Positions 1 through 7,629 of a DNA stretch of 13,338 bases are shown here, piece after piece. The position numbers were made by a program, and so were the translations under genes. This DNA is from Promethearchaeia archaeon (GTDB lineage Archaea; Asgardarchaeota; Lokiarchaeia; Sigyniarchaeales; SOKP01): positions 1-13,338 of the forward strand of contig JAHQWY010000072.1 in NCBI GenBank assembly GCA_029856445.1, written 5' to 3'. Each line of letters begins with the position of its first letter. The first letter of the stretch is position 1. Below the pieces are notes generated by a model that worked only from the letters and a program-made list of their open reading frames with translations, was not told the DNA's origin and made no database searches.

Positions 1-1
1 C

Positions 2-865
2 GTAAGGGCAAATGAAACTCCAGACCAAACAATAACAGTTCAAGGTGATACAATTCAAACACAACTACAAAGTAACGTCAGGACTATGTTTTGGTTTCAG
101 GAAAGAACAAGATTAACAATTTGTGGTAATATTGACCTAGAATTAGAAATTAATTGTGATGCTATAGGAATCGGAGATAAAGACGTCATTATTGATGTTG
201 AAGGAGATAATAACCTTAGAATGACTATGACATGTACCAGGGAGGAAGTACAACTTGGTTTAATGAATGGAAGTCTACATAGGGTGAGGAATAGAAATGC
301 ATATCGATATCTAGAAGGTTTTTGTATTACAATGAAATCTACCGCAACTTGTTTTTGTGAATGTAGATGTAACTCTGAATGTGTGTGTCCCTGTAATTGT
401 GAATGCAAATGTGAACCTGAATGTGTGTGTCCCTGTAATTGTGAATGCAAATGTGGATCAGAATGTTCTTGTATATGTGATTGCCCATGTGAATGCGACC
501 CCGTATGTAATTGTGAATGTGACTGTCAATGCAAATGTGATTCTGAGTGTAAATGCAAATCGGAATGTCCTTATAATGGAGAGTTTTTAAAAGCAAGATT
601 AAGAATCAGAGAAACTAATCAGAACCGACTAGGTCAGTGGGCTTATTATGATAATGAAAATGAAGAATGGCTCACCATCCCAACAACGAATCAAGATGGT
701 TATCTCATTGCAGAATCAAGTATTTTATCAACATGGACCTTATTAGTTCCTGAAGAAATGACATCTGCGATTACAGGTACAACTACTATTATTGTTGCCA
801 TAATATCCGTATCTGCTATTGGAATCTTAGCCATCTCTGTTTTCTATTTGAGAAAAAGAAGATAG
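2..865 (+). CDS. Secreted, C-terminally membrane-anchored protein with alternating-cysteine repeat domain (5' truncated)
   Basis: The frame is open from base 2, so the gene starts before the window. The first ATG (86) is probably internal, because the upstream residues (VRANETPDQTITVQGD...) read like the end of a signal peptide followed by a mature N-terminus. Numbered from that ATG: residues 1-88 are a beta-rich domain; 89-161 hold 31 cysteines, almost every second residue, in 14-residue units with six C-x steps each; 162-221 are a second beta-like part (WAYYDNENEEWLTIPT, STWTLLVP); 232-254 form one membrane helix followed by LRKRR, a stop-transfer signal. The protein should therefore sit outside the cell, held by its C-terminus. 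The Cys block looks inserted between two halves of a conserved beta domain (inference). The function is unknown; metal binding or a disulfide-locked beta structure are both possible. I do not recognise a named family. Confidence 0.85.
   Translation, partial: VRANETPDQTITVQGDTIQTQLQSNVRTMFWFQERTRLTICGNIDLELEINCDAIGIGDKDVIIDVEGDNNLRMTMTCTREEVQLGLMNGSLHRVRNRNAYRYLEGFCITMKSTATCFCECRCNSECVCPCNCECKCEPECVCPCNCECKCGSECSCICDCPCECDPVCNCECDCQCKCDSECKCKSECPYNGEFLKARLRIRETNQNRLGQWAYYDNENEEWLTIPTTNQDGYLIAESSILSTWTLLVPEEMTSAITGTTTIIVAIISVSAIGILAISVFYLRKRR
371..568 (+). repeat. 42-bp tandem repeat encoding (C-x)6 units
   Basis: Four full 42-bp units (371-412, 413-454, 455-496, 497-538) and a partial fifth (539-568) encode 14-residue repeats: three residues (NSE, EPE, GSE, DPV, DSE) and then six Cys alternating with E, K, N, D, P or V. 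Units 1 and 2 both encode ECVCPCNCECKC and are nearly identical in DNA from 377 to 454, which suggests recent duplication. Later units have diverged in sequence but keep the cysteine spacing. Confidence 0.9.
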
Positions 866-887
866 AAGTATACGAAAACCTAAATTA

Positions 888-897
888 TTTTTTTTTT
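888..897 (+). terminator. U-run terminator after the Cys-rich surface gene
   Basis: Ten consecutive T residues lie 23 bases after the stop codon with no clear hairpin before them. This is the usual form of archaeal intrinsic termination. Confidence 0.6.
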
Positions 898-1031
898 AGT
901 TTAATTGAGAAATGAGATAGCTTTTATTTGCTAGCAAGTATTGATAATAAAGTTTAATTAAAGCGATTGCATTTAATAAATTTAAATTTCTTGTATAAAG
1001 AGATGTATTTGATTTTTTATAAACAAAAATG

Positions 1032-1040
1032 TTATAAAAT
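1032..1040 (+). promoter_or_regulatory. TATA box for the BAR-like gene
   Basis: TTATAAAAT lies about 48 bases before the ATG at 1084, which would give a leader of about 20 bases. A second TATA-like element (TTTATAAA, 1016-1023) is just upstream. The leader carries AAGGTG at 1071-1076, seven bases before the ATG. It is the only clear Shine-Dalgarno sequence in the window. Confidence 0.55.
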
Positions 1041-1083
1041 CCTACATAATTTAGATCTCTAACCATAAAGAAGGTGTTTAAAA

Positions 1084-1719
1084 ATGTTTAAGAAATTAAC
1101 AGATGCTTTAGGAATTACAAGCAATAAGATTAGTGAGTTAATAAAAGAAAGTAATCAATATATTAATGCTGTAGAAAATGTGACAAAGGAAATCAAAAAT
1201 ACGGTTACTGCATTAAAAAGTTATGCTGAAACTGAAACTCCTTCCTTAGGACAAGCAATAGGCTCATTGGCTTCTACATTTGAAATTATTGATAAAGAAA
1301 GTACCGAAAAAGTCAAAAAACTCCAAGAAGAATATATTGCCCCCTTAAATGAACTTTTAATTAGCTTAGAAAAACTCCAAACAGAACAGAAAGAAGCTGA
1401 AAAGGCTACAAAAGAATTAGAAAAAGCTGAAAAGCGTCTAAATAAAGCTAAAAGCAAACCAAAAGAAAAATTAAAGCCAAATGAATTACAAACGGCTGAA
1501 ACAGAATTAAAAGCTGCGAAAGATAAGGCTGCCAAAGAAGAAAGCGATGTAAAAGCAGCAACTGAGGATTTTAATAGAGTGAAATTAGAAACTATGCAAA
1601 AAATTCTTAGGAATATGGTAGAAATTGAAACAATTTTCCATCAAAAGATTCTCGATTCTGTAGCAACGGTAAAAGCAAAAGCTGAAGCCATTAAGATTGA
1701 GGAAGAATCAAAAATTTAA
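1084..1719 (+). CDS. BAR-domain-like helical coiled-coil protein
   Basis: This 211-residue, almost wholly helical, highly charged protein has no signal peptide or membrane segment, so it is cytosolic. Predicted layout: a short amphipathic N-terminus (MFKKLTDALGI, 1-12), helix 1 about 13-48, a break at ETETPSLG, helix 2 about 54-125 with a proline kink at EYIAPLNEL (83-91), a Pro/Lys turn (125-133), and helix 3 about 134-206. This is the order of BAR domains. From memory, endophilin has NFIDPLQNL at the same kink, a KxPxEEL-type start to helix 3 (here KLKPNELQTAE) and a DYH motif late in helix 3 (here IFHQKILDSV). BAR dimers bind and bend membranes. Helix-2 and helix-3 tips are rich in Lys (KRLNKAKSKPKEK), as expected for a lipid-facing tip. 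The main alternative is a generic coiled coil. The ATG is set by the Shine-Dalgarno at 1071-1076. Confidence 0.6.
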   Translation: MFKKLTDALGITSNKISELIKESNQYINAVENVTKEIKNTVTALKSYAETETPSLGQAIGSLASTFEIIDKESTEKVKKLQEEYIAPLNELLISLEKLQTEQKEAEKATKELEKAEKRLNKAKSKPKEKLKPNELQTAETELKAAKDKAAKEESDVKAATEDFNRVKLETMQKILRNMVEIETIFHQKILDSVATVKAKAEAIKIEEESKI

Positions 1720-1725
1720 TCTTAA

Positions 1726-1747
1726 TTTTTTTATTTTCTTTTTCTTT
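1726..1747 (+). terminator. T-rich terminator after the BAR-like gene
   Basis: A strongly T-rich stretch (three T-runs broken by single A or C) starts seven bases after the stop codon, between convergent genes. No hairpin is seen. Confidence 0.5.
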
Positions 1748-1820
1748 AATCAATGTTAACATCAAATAGACTATAGTTTCTTCTATTTTAATAAGTTATT
1801 TTCTTTTTATTTTATGAAAG

Positions 1821-4412
1821 TTATATAATACTTATTTCTAATATTTCTCCATTTTTTAACTCAATACTTTCAAGAAAGTTTATATCACAATCCTCAACCA
1901 AATGCTCAATATTCATTTTATTTATCTTAATATCTATGGAATTTATATCGTTTAAGGCAGCCAAATGGATTTTATTAAGTTTTATTGCTCCATACAGAAC
2001 TTCAATTCTAATGGAGTCTTTTACTTGATGATATAGCCCCCAAACGCTGTCCAAAGCCCAGAAACATCTAAAATTATTTTTATATATTTTTGGTGAAAAA
2101 GCAAGATAACCTACTCCTTTATCAAATAAGAAACCAGAAAGCGCATTGAGTAAGCCATATGAGGCCATAGACCTAGCATAATGATGACCACACTCAAATT
2201 CATCCCATGGATTACGATGATATCCATCATACCTGTCTCGTACACTTTTTACGACTGTTAAGCCCTCTTCTAGTAAATCTTCCATAATGCAATGGGCTGC
2301 AAATTGATATTCAGGACCACTCCATACTTCATGGGCATATGGAAGGGGAATTTTAGGTTCATTTCCTTTTGGCCAAGTACAAATTATAGTACCAGCTTCT
2401 TCATTAACTGCATATAATCTAGCGTTATTTTCATGGTTATGCATATTAGGTTTGTAATTATATTTGAATATTGATTTTAGGGTAGTTTTGATATTTGATT
2501 CATCTAAAAAGTTATCTATCCCACCAATACGAGATAATTGAAGTCCTAATAATTGATCTATTAGGCATCCAACACCCATTTGATTCTTTTTTCGCTTTTG
2601 TGGGTTGTATAATTGTATGTAATACTCACCATTGAATAAATTTGAATCCATCCATTTTGTTCCTTTCTCAAAGATATCATTATATAATTCTGCCTTAGTG
2701 TTATCCCTAAGAAATTTAGCCATAAGTGAAACAGCCTTTAGAGCCCCTAAATAATAGCACATTGAAAGGGGATTTGGTCCGAAGAAATCTATATCATATG
2801 TATTTCCTTGAGATCCTTCTAATACTCCAGATTTATCCTTATCCCACTCTTCGAATGCATACCCAAGAGATCTTTGAATATTTGTCCAATGATTTTTCAA
2901 CCAATCATCTTTTCCGCTGATTTTCCATTCACGGTAAAAATTAATTATCATACCAAATTGACCATCGATTGCCCGACTAATAGCGCTATCGAACGAGGGA
3001 TTAAATTCTAGAGCTTGAAGTGGTACTTGTAACCGAAATCGCATAAGTCCGGAATCTTCTTTTACAAAGTTATGTTTGAAATTTAAGTCATGAATACTTC
3101 TTTCCAATCTTGGGAAAAGAAATGGTAGAGCTTGTTGATAATTCCAGACATGATTACAGGTTCCTTCGCACCAACCATGATTAATTGATGTACCTTCCCA
3201 ACCATAAAATTCACCATTTTTTAATCTTAAACAAGTAGCTGTTTTCAGAATAGCAATATTGCTTGCCACAGCGTCAATTATATAGGGAGGTAAGGTACTT
3301 GAAAATAAGGCATCATGGAATCTTTTAGTTGTCCCATATAAATAATCTTTATTTTTATGTAGTTTCACTGCAACATCAAAGGCATCCTCAAAAAGTGAAG
3401 CATAAAAATTTGACCATACAGGCCTATCTTCAACTTGATCATCCATTAGGAAGAAATACCAATATTTTTCAAAATTCGGAAAATACCAGGTAATATAAAA
3501 AGTAAAAAACTTGGTTTCTCCAGGGGAGATCCTTTCTGAGATTAATAAAGCACCAGCTTCTGCCTTTTTAATAATGCGAATCTTCCCGCTAAATGGTATT
3601 GAATCTTGTTCTTTAAAAGATGTCCATATTTCGCTTAGGGCAGAAAACCAATGAGTTCTAGGCCAAAAAGGAGTATACTTAAAGTTCTCATTCGGAGTTG
3701 TTAAAGATACGTTCCCATAGTTTGGGTGATCTTTATCAAATTCCTCTGTATTGAAGTAAATACCATGCAAACCCTCATCCTCTCTGAACTCATTTATTAA
3801 TCTTTCCCGTGGAGTATCAGTAGCACTAAAAACCATTCCTTGACTAGGTCCTGATTTTAGACCAACCAAGTTAAGCATTGACCACATAATGCTAACATCT
3901 ACATCATTTTGAGAATTGTTGGTCACTCGATAGCATAGAATCGCTGCAGGATAACTTGAAGAATCCTCGTCGCTAGGAATAAATGGATTATATGCTTCTA
4001 ATTCTATAGTTAGGGGCATATCCTTTGACTTAAAATTAATCCACGCAAATGGGAATTCGCCACGAAATTCACATTCATCCATATGTGGAAAACCTTCTCC
4101 GTTACAATGGTAAGCTCCACCATCTTTTGGGGTGTAAGGCGGTCTCATTGGACCCTCTAAAATTCGACAGACGGGATCTTTACCCTCTTCTTGAACTCTT
4201 ATGATTCCAAATGTCTTTGGATACCAACTCCCAAAATTCGGTCTATTGAAAATTTCAAAATCCTTCAATGAACCAGTACCAGTTAATCCAATAGAGCCTG
4301 TTCCAATTCCGCCTAAAGGAAAAGATATTTCGTTTAGATATTTTCCTTTGTAGGTTCTTTGATTACCTAAATTAAATAGTTCTTCTTTAGTATATCTAGA
4401 CACATAAACCAA
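1821..4412 (-). CDS. GH116 family beta-glucosidase / glucosylceramidase-like glycosidase
   Basis: This is an 863-residue protein with the two-domain structure of GH116 (bile-acid/non-lysosomal glucosylceramidase type, DUF608). The N-terminal beta domain opens with NEISFPLGGIGTGSIGLTG (about 27-45), the family's glycine-rich entry motif. The C-terminal (alpha/alpha)6 domain runs from about 360 to 810. Likely nucleophile is Glu416 (GWCEGTCNHVWNY) and likely acid/base is Asp540 in NTYDIDFFGPNPLS, by comparison with archaeal and human GBA2 enzymes. Further conserved stretches are HEVWSGPEYQFAAH (694-707), RDRYDGYHRNPWDEFECGHHYARSM (725-749). No signal peptide, so it acts in the cytosol, hydrolysing a beta-glucoside (or beta-xyloside or N-acetylglucosaminide, as other GH116 members do). 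The start is TTG at 4412: an in-frame stop lies 15 bases upstream and no ATG precedes conserved sequence; GTG at 4403 is the alternative. It is divergent from the GH51 gene. Confidence 0.9.
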   Translation of the reverse strand: MVYVSRYTKEELFNLGNQRTYKGKYLNEISFPLGGIGTGSIGLTGTGSLKDFEIFNRPNFGSWYPKTFGIIRVQEEGKDPVCRILEGPMRPPYTPKDGGAYHCNGEGFPHMDECEFRGEFPFAWINFKSKDMPLTIELEAYNPFIPSDEDSSSYPAAILCYRVTNNSQNDVDVSIMWSMLNLVGLKSGPSQGMVFSATDTPRERLINEFREDEGLHGIYFNTEEFDKDHPNYGNVSLTTPNENFKYTPFWPRTHWFSALSEIWTSFKEQDSIPFSGKIRIIKKAEAGALLISERISPGETKFFTFYITWYFPNFEKYWYFFLMDDQVEDRPVWSNFYASLFEDAFDVAVKLHKNKDYLYGTTKRFHDALFSSTLPPYIIDAVASNIAILKTATCLRLKNGEFYGWEGTSINHGWCEGTCNHVWNYQQALPFLFPRLERSIHDLNFKHNFVKEDSGLMRFRLQVPLQALEFNPSFDSAISRAIDGQFGMIINFYREWKISGKDDWLKNHWTNIQRSLGYAFEEWDKDKSGVLEGSQGNTYDIDFFGPNPLSMCYYLGALKAVSLMAKFLRDNTKAELYNDIFEKGTKWMDSNLFNGEYYIQLYNPQKRKKNQMGVGCLIDQLLGLQLSRIGGIDNFLDESNIKTTLKSIFKYNYKPNMHNHENNARLYAVNEEAGTIICTWPKGNEPKIPLPYAHEVWSGPEYQFAAHCIMEDLLEEGLTVVKSVRDRYDGYHRNPWDEFECGHHYARSMASYGLLNALSGFLFDKGVGYLAFSPKIYKNNFRCFWALDSVWGLYHQVKDSIRIEVLYGAIKLNKIHLAALNDINSIDIKINKMNIEHLVEDCDINFLESIELKNGEILEISII

Positions 4413-4447
4413 TCTCTTTTTAGCTTTTTACAATCTCAAAAATAATC

Positions 4448-4455
4448 TTTTTATA
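4448..4455 (-). promoter_or_regulatory. TATA box for the GH116 gene
   Basis: TATAAAAA on the minus strand lies about 40 bases before the TTG start. Transcription would begin near 4425, leaving a leader of roughly 10-15 bases. Confidence 0.55.
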
Positions 4456-4508
4456 TCTAATTAAGAAAGATATATTATTTTTTTACTTTAAGTTATTATT
4501 ATTAGAAC

Positions 4509-4517
4509 TATAATTTA
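4509..4517 (+). promoter_or_regulatory. Possible TATA box for the GH51 gene
   Basis: TATAATTTA lies about 60 bases before the ATG at 4574 in the 161-base divergent spacer shared with the GH116 promoter. The spacer is AT-rich throughout, so this assignment is weak. No clear operator palindrome is visible. Confidence 0.3.
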
Positions 4518-4573
4518 ATGTATTGAAACATCTTCTTGAGTAAGAAATAGAATTAAATTAGAAATTGATTGAA

Positions 4574-6067
4574 ATGATTGAGCATGAATCATCAATACTA
4601 ATAAAATTGAATGAACCTATCGGAAAAATTAATCCTTTCGTCTTGGGACAATTCATTGAACATTTTCCACGCCAAGTTTATGGCGGGATTTATGAAGAGG
4701 AGTCCCCTCATTCAGATTTAAATGGATTTCGCTTGGATGTAGAAAAAGCACTGAAAGACCTTGAACCTCCTATATTAAGATGGCCTGGAGGTAATTATAC
4801 TAGTGGATATCATTGGAAATGGGGTGCTGGACCTAAAAATGAACGTGTAGCTCGTAAAAATCCCGTTTGGGATGAATTTGAAAGTCATCATTTTGGAACG
4901 ACTGAATTTATCGAACATTGTAGACGGATCGGCACCGAACCTATGATTTGTGTGGGTGTTGGAGGTAGCGATGAAAATCCAACGCCAGAAGAAGCTGCTG
5001 CTTGGGTCCGTTATTGTAATGCTGTTAATGGCCCAGAAGCAGAGCTTCGTGCAAAAGCGGGATATTCAGAACCCTTGAATGTTAAATGGTGGGGATTAGG
5101 GAATGAAGTCTGGGGTTCATGGCAAATTGGTTATTACAGAAATGGAAGGGATTATGGAAAGGATGCTCTTAAATTCATTAAAGCTATGAAAAGATCCGAT
5201 TCTTCGCTTAAGTTTGTAGCTGTAGGGGCAAATCCCGGTTGGCCTCCGAGATGGAACATTCAACTTCTTTCGAACGATGATCTTGTAAGAGAAATAGATG
5301 CTCTCAACTGGCATCATTATCTTCAAATAGGCGATCCCGAAGAACGGATATCTCATGTAAACGCTTCTTTAGGATTGAGAAAAATAGATCGAACATTGAG
5401 GGTACTAATTAAAGAAATAGAAAATGCTTGTAAACGAGTCGGAAGAGATGATGTGATCAAGGTAGCTATAACTGAATGGAATGAGTATGGATGGATCCAT
5501 AGTCCATGGACGACAGATATAAATGACAGAAATAAAGCCCCAGAACAATACGATTTGGCTCATGCACTCTATACTGCAGGATTTTTAAACATTATCCTAC
5601 GAAAAGCGGCATATATTTCAATAGCAAATTACTCTCCTGTTATTAATACGCGAGGGCTTATTTATGCAGATGAGAGAGGTGTGCTTTTACGTTCTACTTA
5701 TTTTGTATTTCAAATGTATAAACTTTGTACTGGGGGCTTATCAATATCAACTCAAATTGAATGCCCTAACCTAGAAGACTCAAACGCTTTAGTATTAGAT
5801 GTAGCTGCTGTCAAAGTGGGTGATAACAAAGTTTATCTCTTTGTCGTAAATCGAGCTCTTGAGGATTTAGCCTGTCAAATTAAAATCCCTGATTTTGCTG
5901 TTAGATCATCCTCTGGAACGATATTAACCTCGGAAAGTTTAAAATCTTATAATAGTTTTGAGAATCCTAATGTTGTAATTCCTAGAGAGTTTAAATTAAA
6001 TGTATCTGGCGAAGAGTTTAAGGTTTCATTTCCTAAACATTCACTTTCCGTTTTATTACTTGAGTAA
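4574..6067 (+). CDS. GH51 alpha-L-arabinofuranosidase
   Basis: This is an intracellular alpha-L-arabinofuranosidase of family GH51 (clan GH-A), removing terminal arabinofuranosyl groups from arabinan or arabinoxylan oligosaccharides; a few GH51 members are endoglucanases. Residue numbers count the ATG at 4574 as 1. GQFIEHFPRQVYGGIYEE (25-42) and LRWPGGNYTSGYHW (68-81) are family hallmarks. The acid/base is Glu178 in WWGLGNEVWGSWQIGY and the nucleophile Glu301 in ITEWNEYGW. After the TIM barrel, a beta-sandwich from about 370 to the end closes with SFPKHSLSVLLLE, as usual for the family. At 497 residues it is full length. No signal peptide. A TTG nine bases upstream (4565) is also in frame and would add three residues; the ATG is preferred. 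There is no Shine-Dalgarno. Confidence 0.93.
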   Translation: MIEHESSILIKLNEPIGKINPFVLGQFIEHFPRQVYGGIYEEESPHSDLNGFRLDVEKALKDLEPPILRWPGGNYTSGYHWKWGAGPKNERVARKNPVWDEFESHHFGTTEFIEHCRRIGTEPMICVGVGGSDENPTPEEAAAWVRYCNAVNGPEAELRAKAGYSEPLNVKWWGLGNEVWGSWQIGYYRNGRDYGKDALKFIKAMKRSDSSLKFVAVGANPGWPPRWNIQLLSNDDLVREIDALNWHHYLQIGDPEERISHVNASLGLRKIDRTLRVLIKEIENACKRVGRDDVIKVAITEWNEYGWIHSPWTTDINDRNKAPEQYDLAHALYTAGFLNIILRKAAYISIANYSPVINTRGLIYADERGVLLRSTYFVFQMYKLCTGGLSISTQIECPNLEDSNALVLDVAAVKVGDNKVYLFVVNRALEDLACQIKIPDFAVRSSSGTILTSESLKSYNSFENPNVVIPREFKLNVSGEEFKVSFPKHSLSVLLLE

Positions 6068-6320
6068 GATCAAGAAACGATGCAAAAAATACGGAAAACG
6101 AGATTTACATTTTATTTACTAAGATATAAGATAAAGTTTTGATATTGCCTTTTCTAAAATAAATGCACTAAAGATATGAATTAGTGTATCGTTCTATAAT
6201 GAATCAAAAGCATTCTGATTAGAAATCAATTTTAATTATAAAATAAAAATAGGAATGAGATATTGCTTAAGTCTGTTTATTGAATTACAGATAAAGTGAA
6301 TATATTATTAACCTAATTCT

Positions 6321-6327
6321 TATAATT
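6321..6327 (+). promoter_or_regulatory. TATA-like element for the MFS gene
   Basis: TATAATT lies only 21-27 bases before the ATG at 6348 and no Shine-Dalgarno is present, so the transcript may be leaderless. A second AT element, TATATTATTA near 6301, would instead give a leader of about 18 bases. Confidence 0.35.
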
Positions 6328-6347
6328 CACTTTTTATCTATTTTATT

Positions 6348-7601
6348 ATGCATAAAAAATATGAGTACAGAGATCTTAAACCACTTTGGATTTCTGTATT
6401 TGTGGATATTCTTGGATTTAGTATTATTCTTCCGTTTTTACCATATTTTATAGCTGAATTCAATGCATCTCCAGTAATAATTGGATTTCTATTAAGCATA
6501 AATGCGATATTTGGATTCTTTTTTGGGCCAATCCTTAGCAAATTAAGTGATACTTATGGTCGAAAGCCTATGATGATGATTTCCTTAGCAGGAACTTTTG
6601 TAGGTTTTATCATTTTAATAATTTCTAATAACATTATAGTGTTATTAATTTCAAGAATTATAGATGGAATATTCAGTGGTCAATTTCCTATAGCAAGAGC
6701 AATTATAGGTGATGTAGTGTCTCCTGAAGAACGCCCAAAACAGATGACGAATATTGGCATAGCTTTTGGTTCAGCATTCTTAATAGGACCTGTTATTGGG
6801 GGGATTTTATCTTCTTTTGGTTTCATCGGACCTGGTATCCTCGCGACAATATTAACAGGATTCACACTTGTTTACACTTCATTATATTTGAAAGAAAGTT
6901 TACCAAGAAAGCCAGACCTTAAAGAATCTCAAGCTGATTTACCAGTAATCACAGAATTGGATATGAAATCTTCTTCTATTTGGGGTAATAAGACGTTAAT
7001 TCTTGTAATACAATATGCTTTTATTGCAATGACGGGAGGAATTTTACATACAACCTTTAGTCTGTTCGCTGGGATTCGTCTTGGGCTTGAACCATTATTA
7101 GTTGGAATTTTATTAACACTTTTAGGTGTATATCAAATATTTTTCCGATTATTAGTATTTAATCGGCTAAGAAATTCTATTGGAGATCCTAAGACAGCAC
7201 TTATAGGATTAGGTAGTTATATAATTTCTTATTTACTCTTAGGATTTACCTCTCAAGCATGGGAATTAATAGTTATTTTGTTCTTTATTAGTTTTGCAGG
7301 ATCTATGTCACAAGGAATAGTAACAGGTTTTACAAGTCGCTCCGTAGACAGTCGAAACCAAGGTAAAATAATGGGAATCACTAATGGAATAGATAATTTA
7401 GCACAGATTATCGGCCCTATATTTGGAGGTATTTTACTCTCTTTAAATGGAACACTACCATATGCTTTAGTTTTAAGTCTATTAAGTGTTGTACCTTTCA
7501 TTATTGGATTTCAGGTCTTAAAATTCGGTTATGATAATAGGGACCTAGAAAAAACTAAACAAATCCCAACTGAATTGATTAAACCTGAAATTATAAAATA
7601 A
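6348..7601 (+). CDS. MFS transporter, DHA1 (TetA/MdtG-like) family
   Basis: This 417-residue, 12-helix major facilitator is of full family length. Motif A, GPILSKLSDTYGRKPMM (60-76), follows helix 2. RIIDGIFSGQFPIARAIIGD (103-122) is the helix 4 region. The antiporter-type motif C, GSAFLIGPVIGGI (141-153), lies in helix 5. A hydrophilic central loop (about 180-212) splits the two six-helix halves. Motif C points to a proton-coupled exporter of the drug:H+ antiporter 1 group, although some DHA1 members carry sugars or metabolites. It lies 280 bases after the GH51 gene on the same strand but behind its own promoter, so a role in carbohydrate transport is only a suggestion from context. The substrate cannot be read from sequence. 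Confidence 0.88.
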   Translation: MHKKYEYRDLKPLWISVFVDILGFSIILPFLPYFIAEFNASPVIIGFLLSINAIFGFFFGPILSKLSDTYGRKPMMMISLAGTFVGFIILIISNNIIVLLISRIIDGIFSGQFPIARAIIGDVVSPEERPKQMTNIGIAFGSAFLIGPVIGGILSSFGFIGPGILATILTGFTLVYTSLYLKESLPRKPDLKESQADLPVITELDMKSSSIWGNKTLILVIQYAFIAMTGGILHTTFSLFAGIRLGLEPLLVGILLTLLGVYQIFFRLLVFNRLRNSIGDPKTALIGLGSYIISYLLLGFTSQAWELIVILFFISFAGSMSQGIVTGFTSRSVDSRNQGKIMGITNGIDNLAQIIGPIFGGILLSLNGTLPYALVLSLLSVVPFIIGFQVLKFGYDNRDLEKTKQIPTELIKPEIIK

Positions 7602-7603
7602 AT

Positions 7604-7621
7604 ATTTATTTTATTCTTTTT
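7604..7621 (+). terminator. T-rich terminator after the MFS gene
   Basis: T-rich tract (TTTATTTTATTCTTTTT) directly after the stop codon, without a hairpin. Confidence 0.45.
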
Positions 7622-7629
7622 AACGCTGT

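Noticed and set aside
371..568. CRISPR-like or non-coding tandem repeat
   Set aside because: The 42-bp units are contiguous without spacers, keep the reading frame and conserve cysteine codons, so they are coding repeats.
350..568. Ferredoxin or classical zinc-finger assignment for the Cys block
   Set aside because: There are no CxxC or CxxCxxC motifs; the C-x-C alternation does not match 4Fe-4S ferredoxins or zinc fingers, and the protein is extracellular.
97..596. Long open frames on the minus strand and in another plus frame across the Cys-rich repeat
   Set aside because: They arise from the repeated TGT/TGC, GAA and AAA codons of the real gene. Their translations are low-complexity shadows (HSQLQGHTHS-like, NVCVPVIVNANV-like).
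1221..1535. Minus-strand frame of 104 codons inside the BAR-like gene
   Set aside because: Its Ser/Phe/Ala-rich translation is the reverse of Lys/Glu/Ala codons; it has no promoter and the plus-strand gene explains the region.
6068..6347. Small gene or RNA between GH51 and the MFS gene
   Set aside because: The 280-base stretch is AT-rich with frequent stops in all frames and no stable hairpin or tRNA-like fold that I could find.
7253..7501. Minus-strand frame inside the MFS gene
   Set aside because: It is the antisense shadow of a membrane-protein gene and has no start context.
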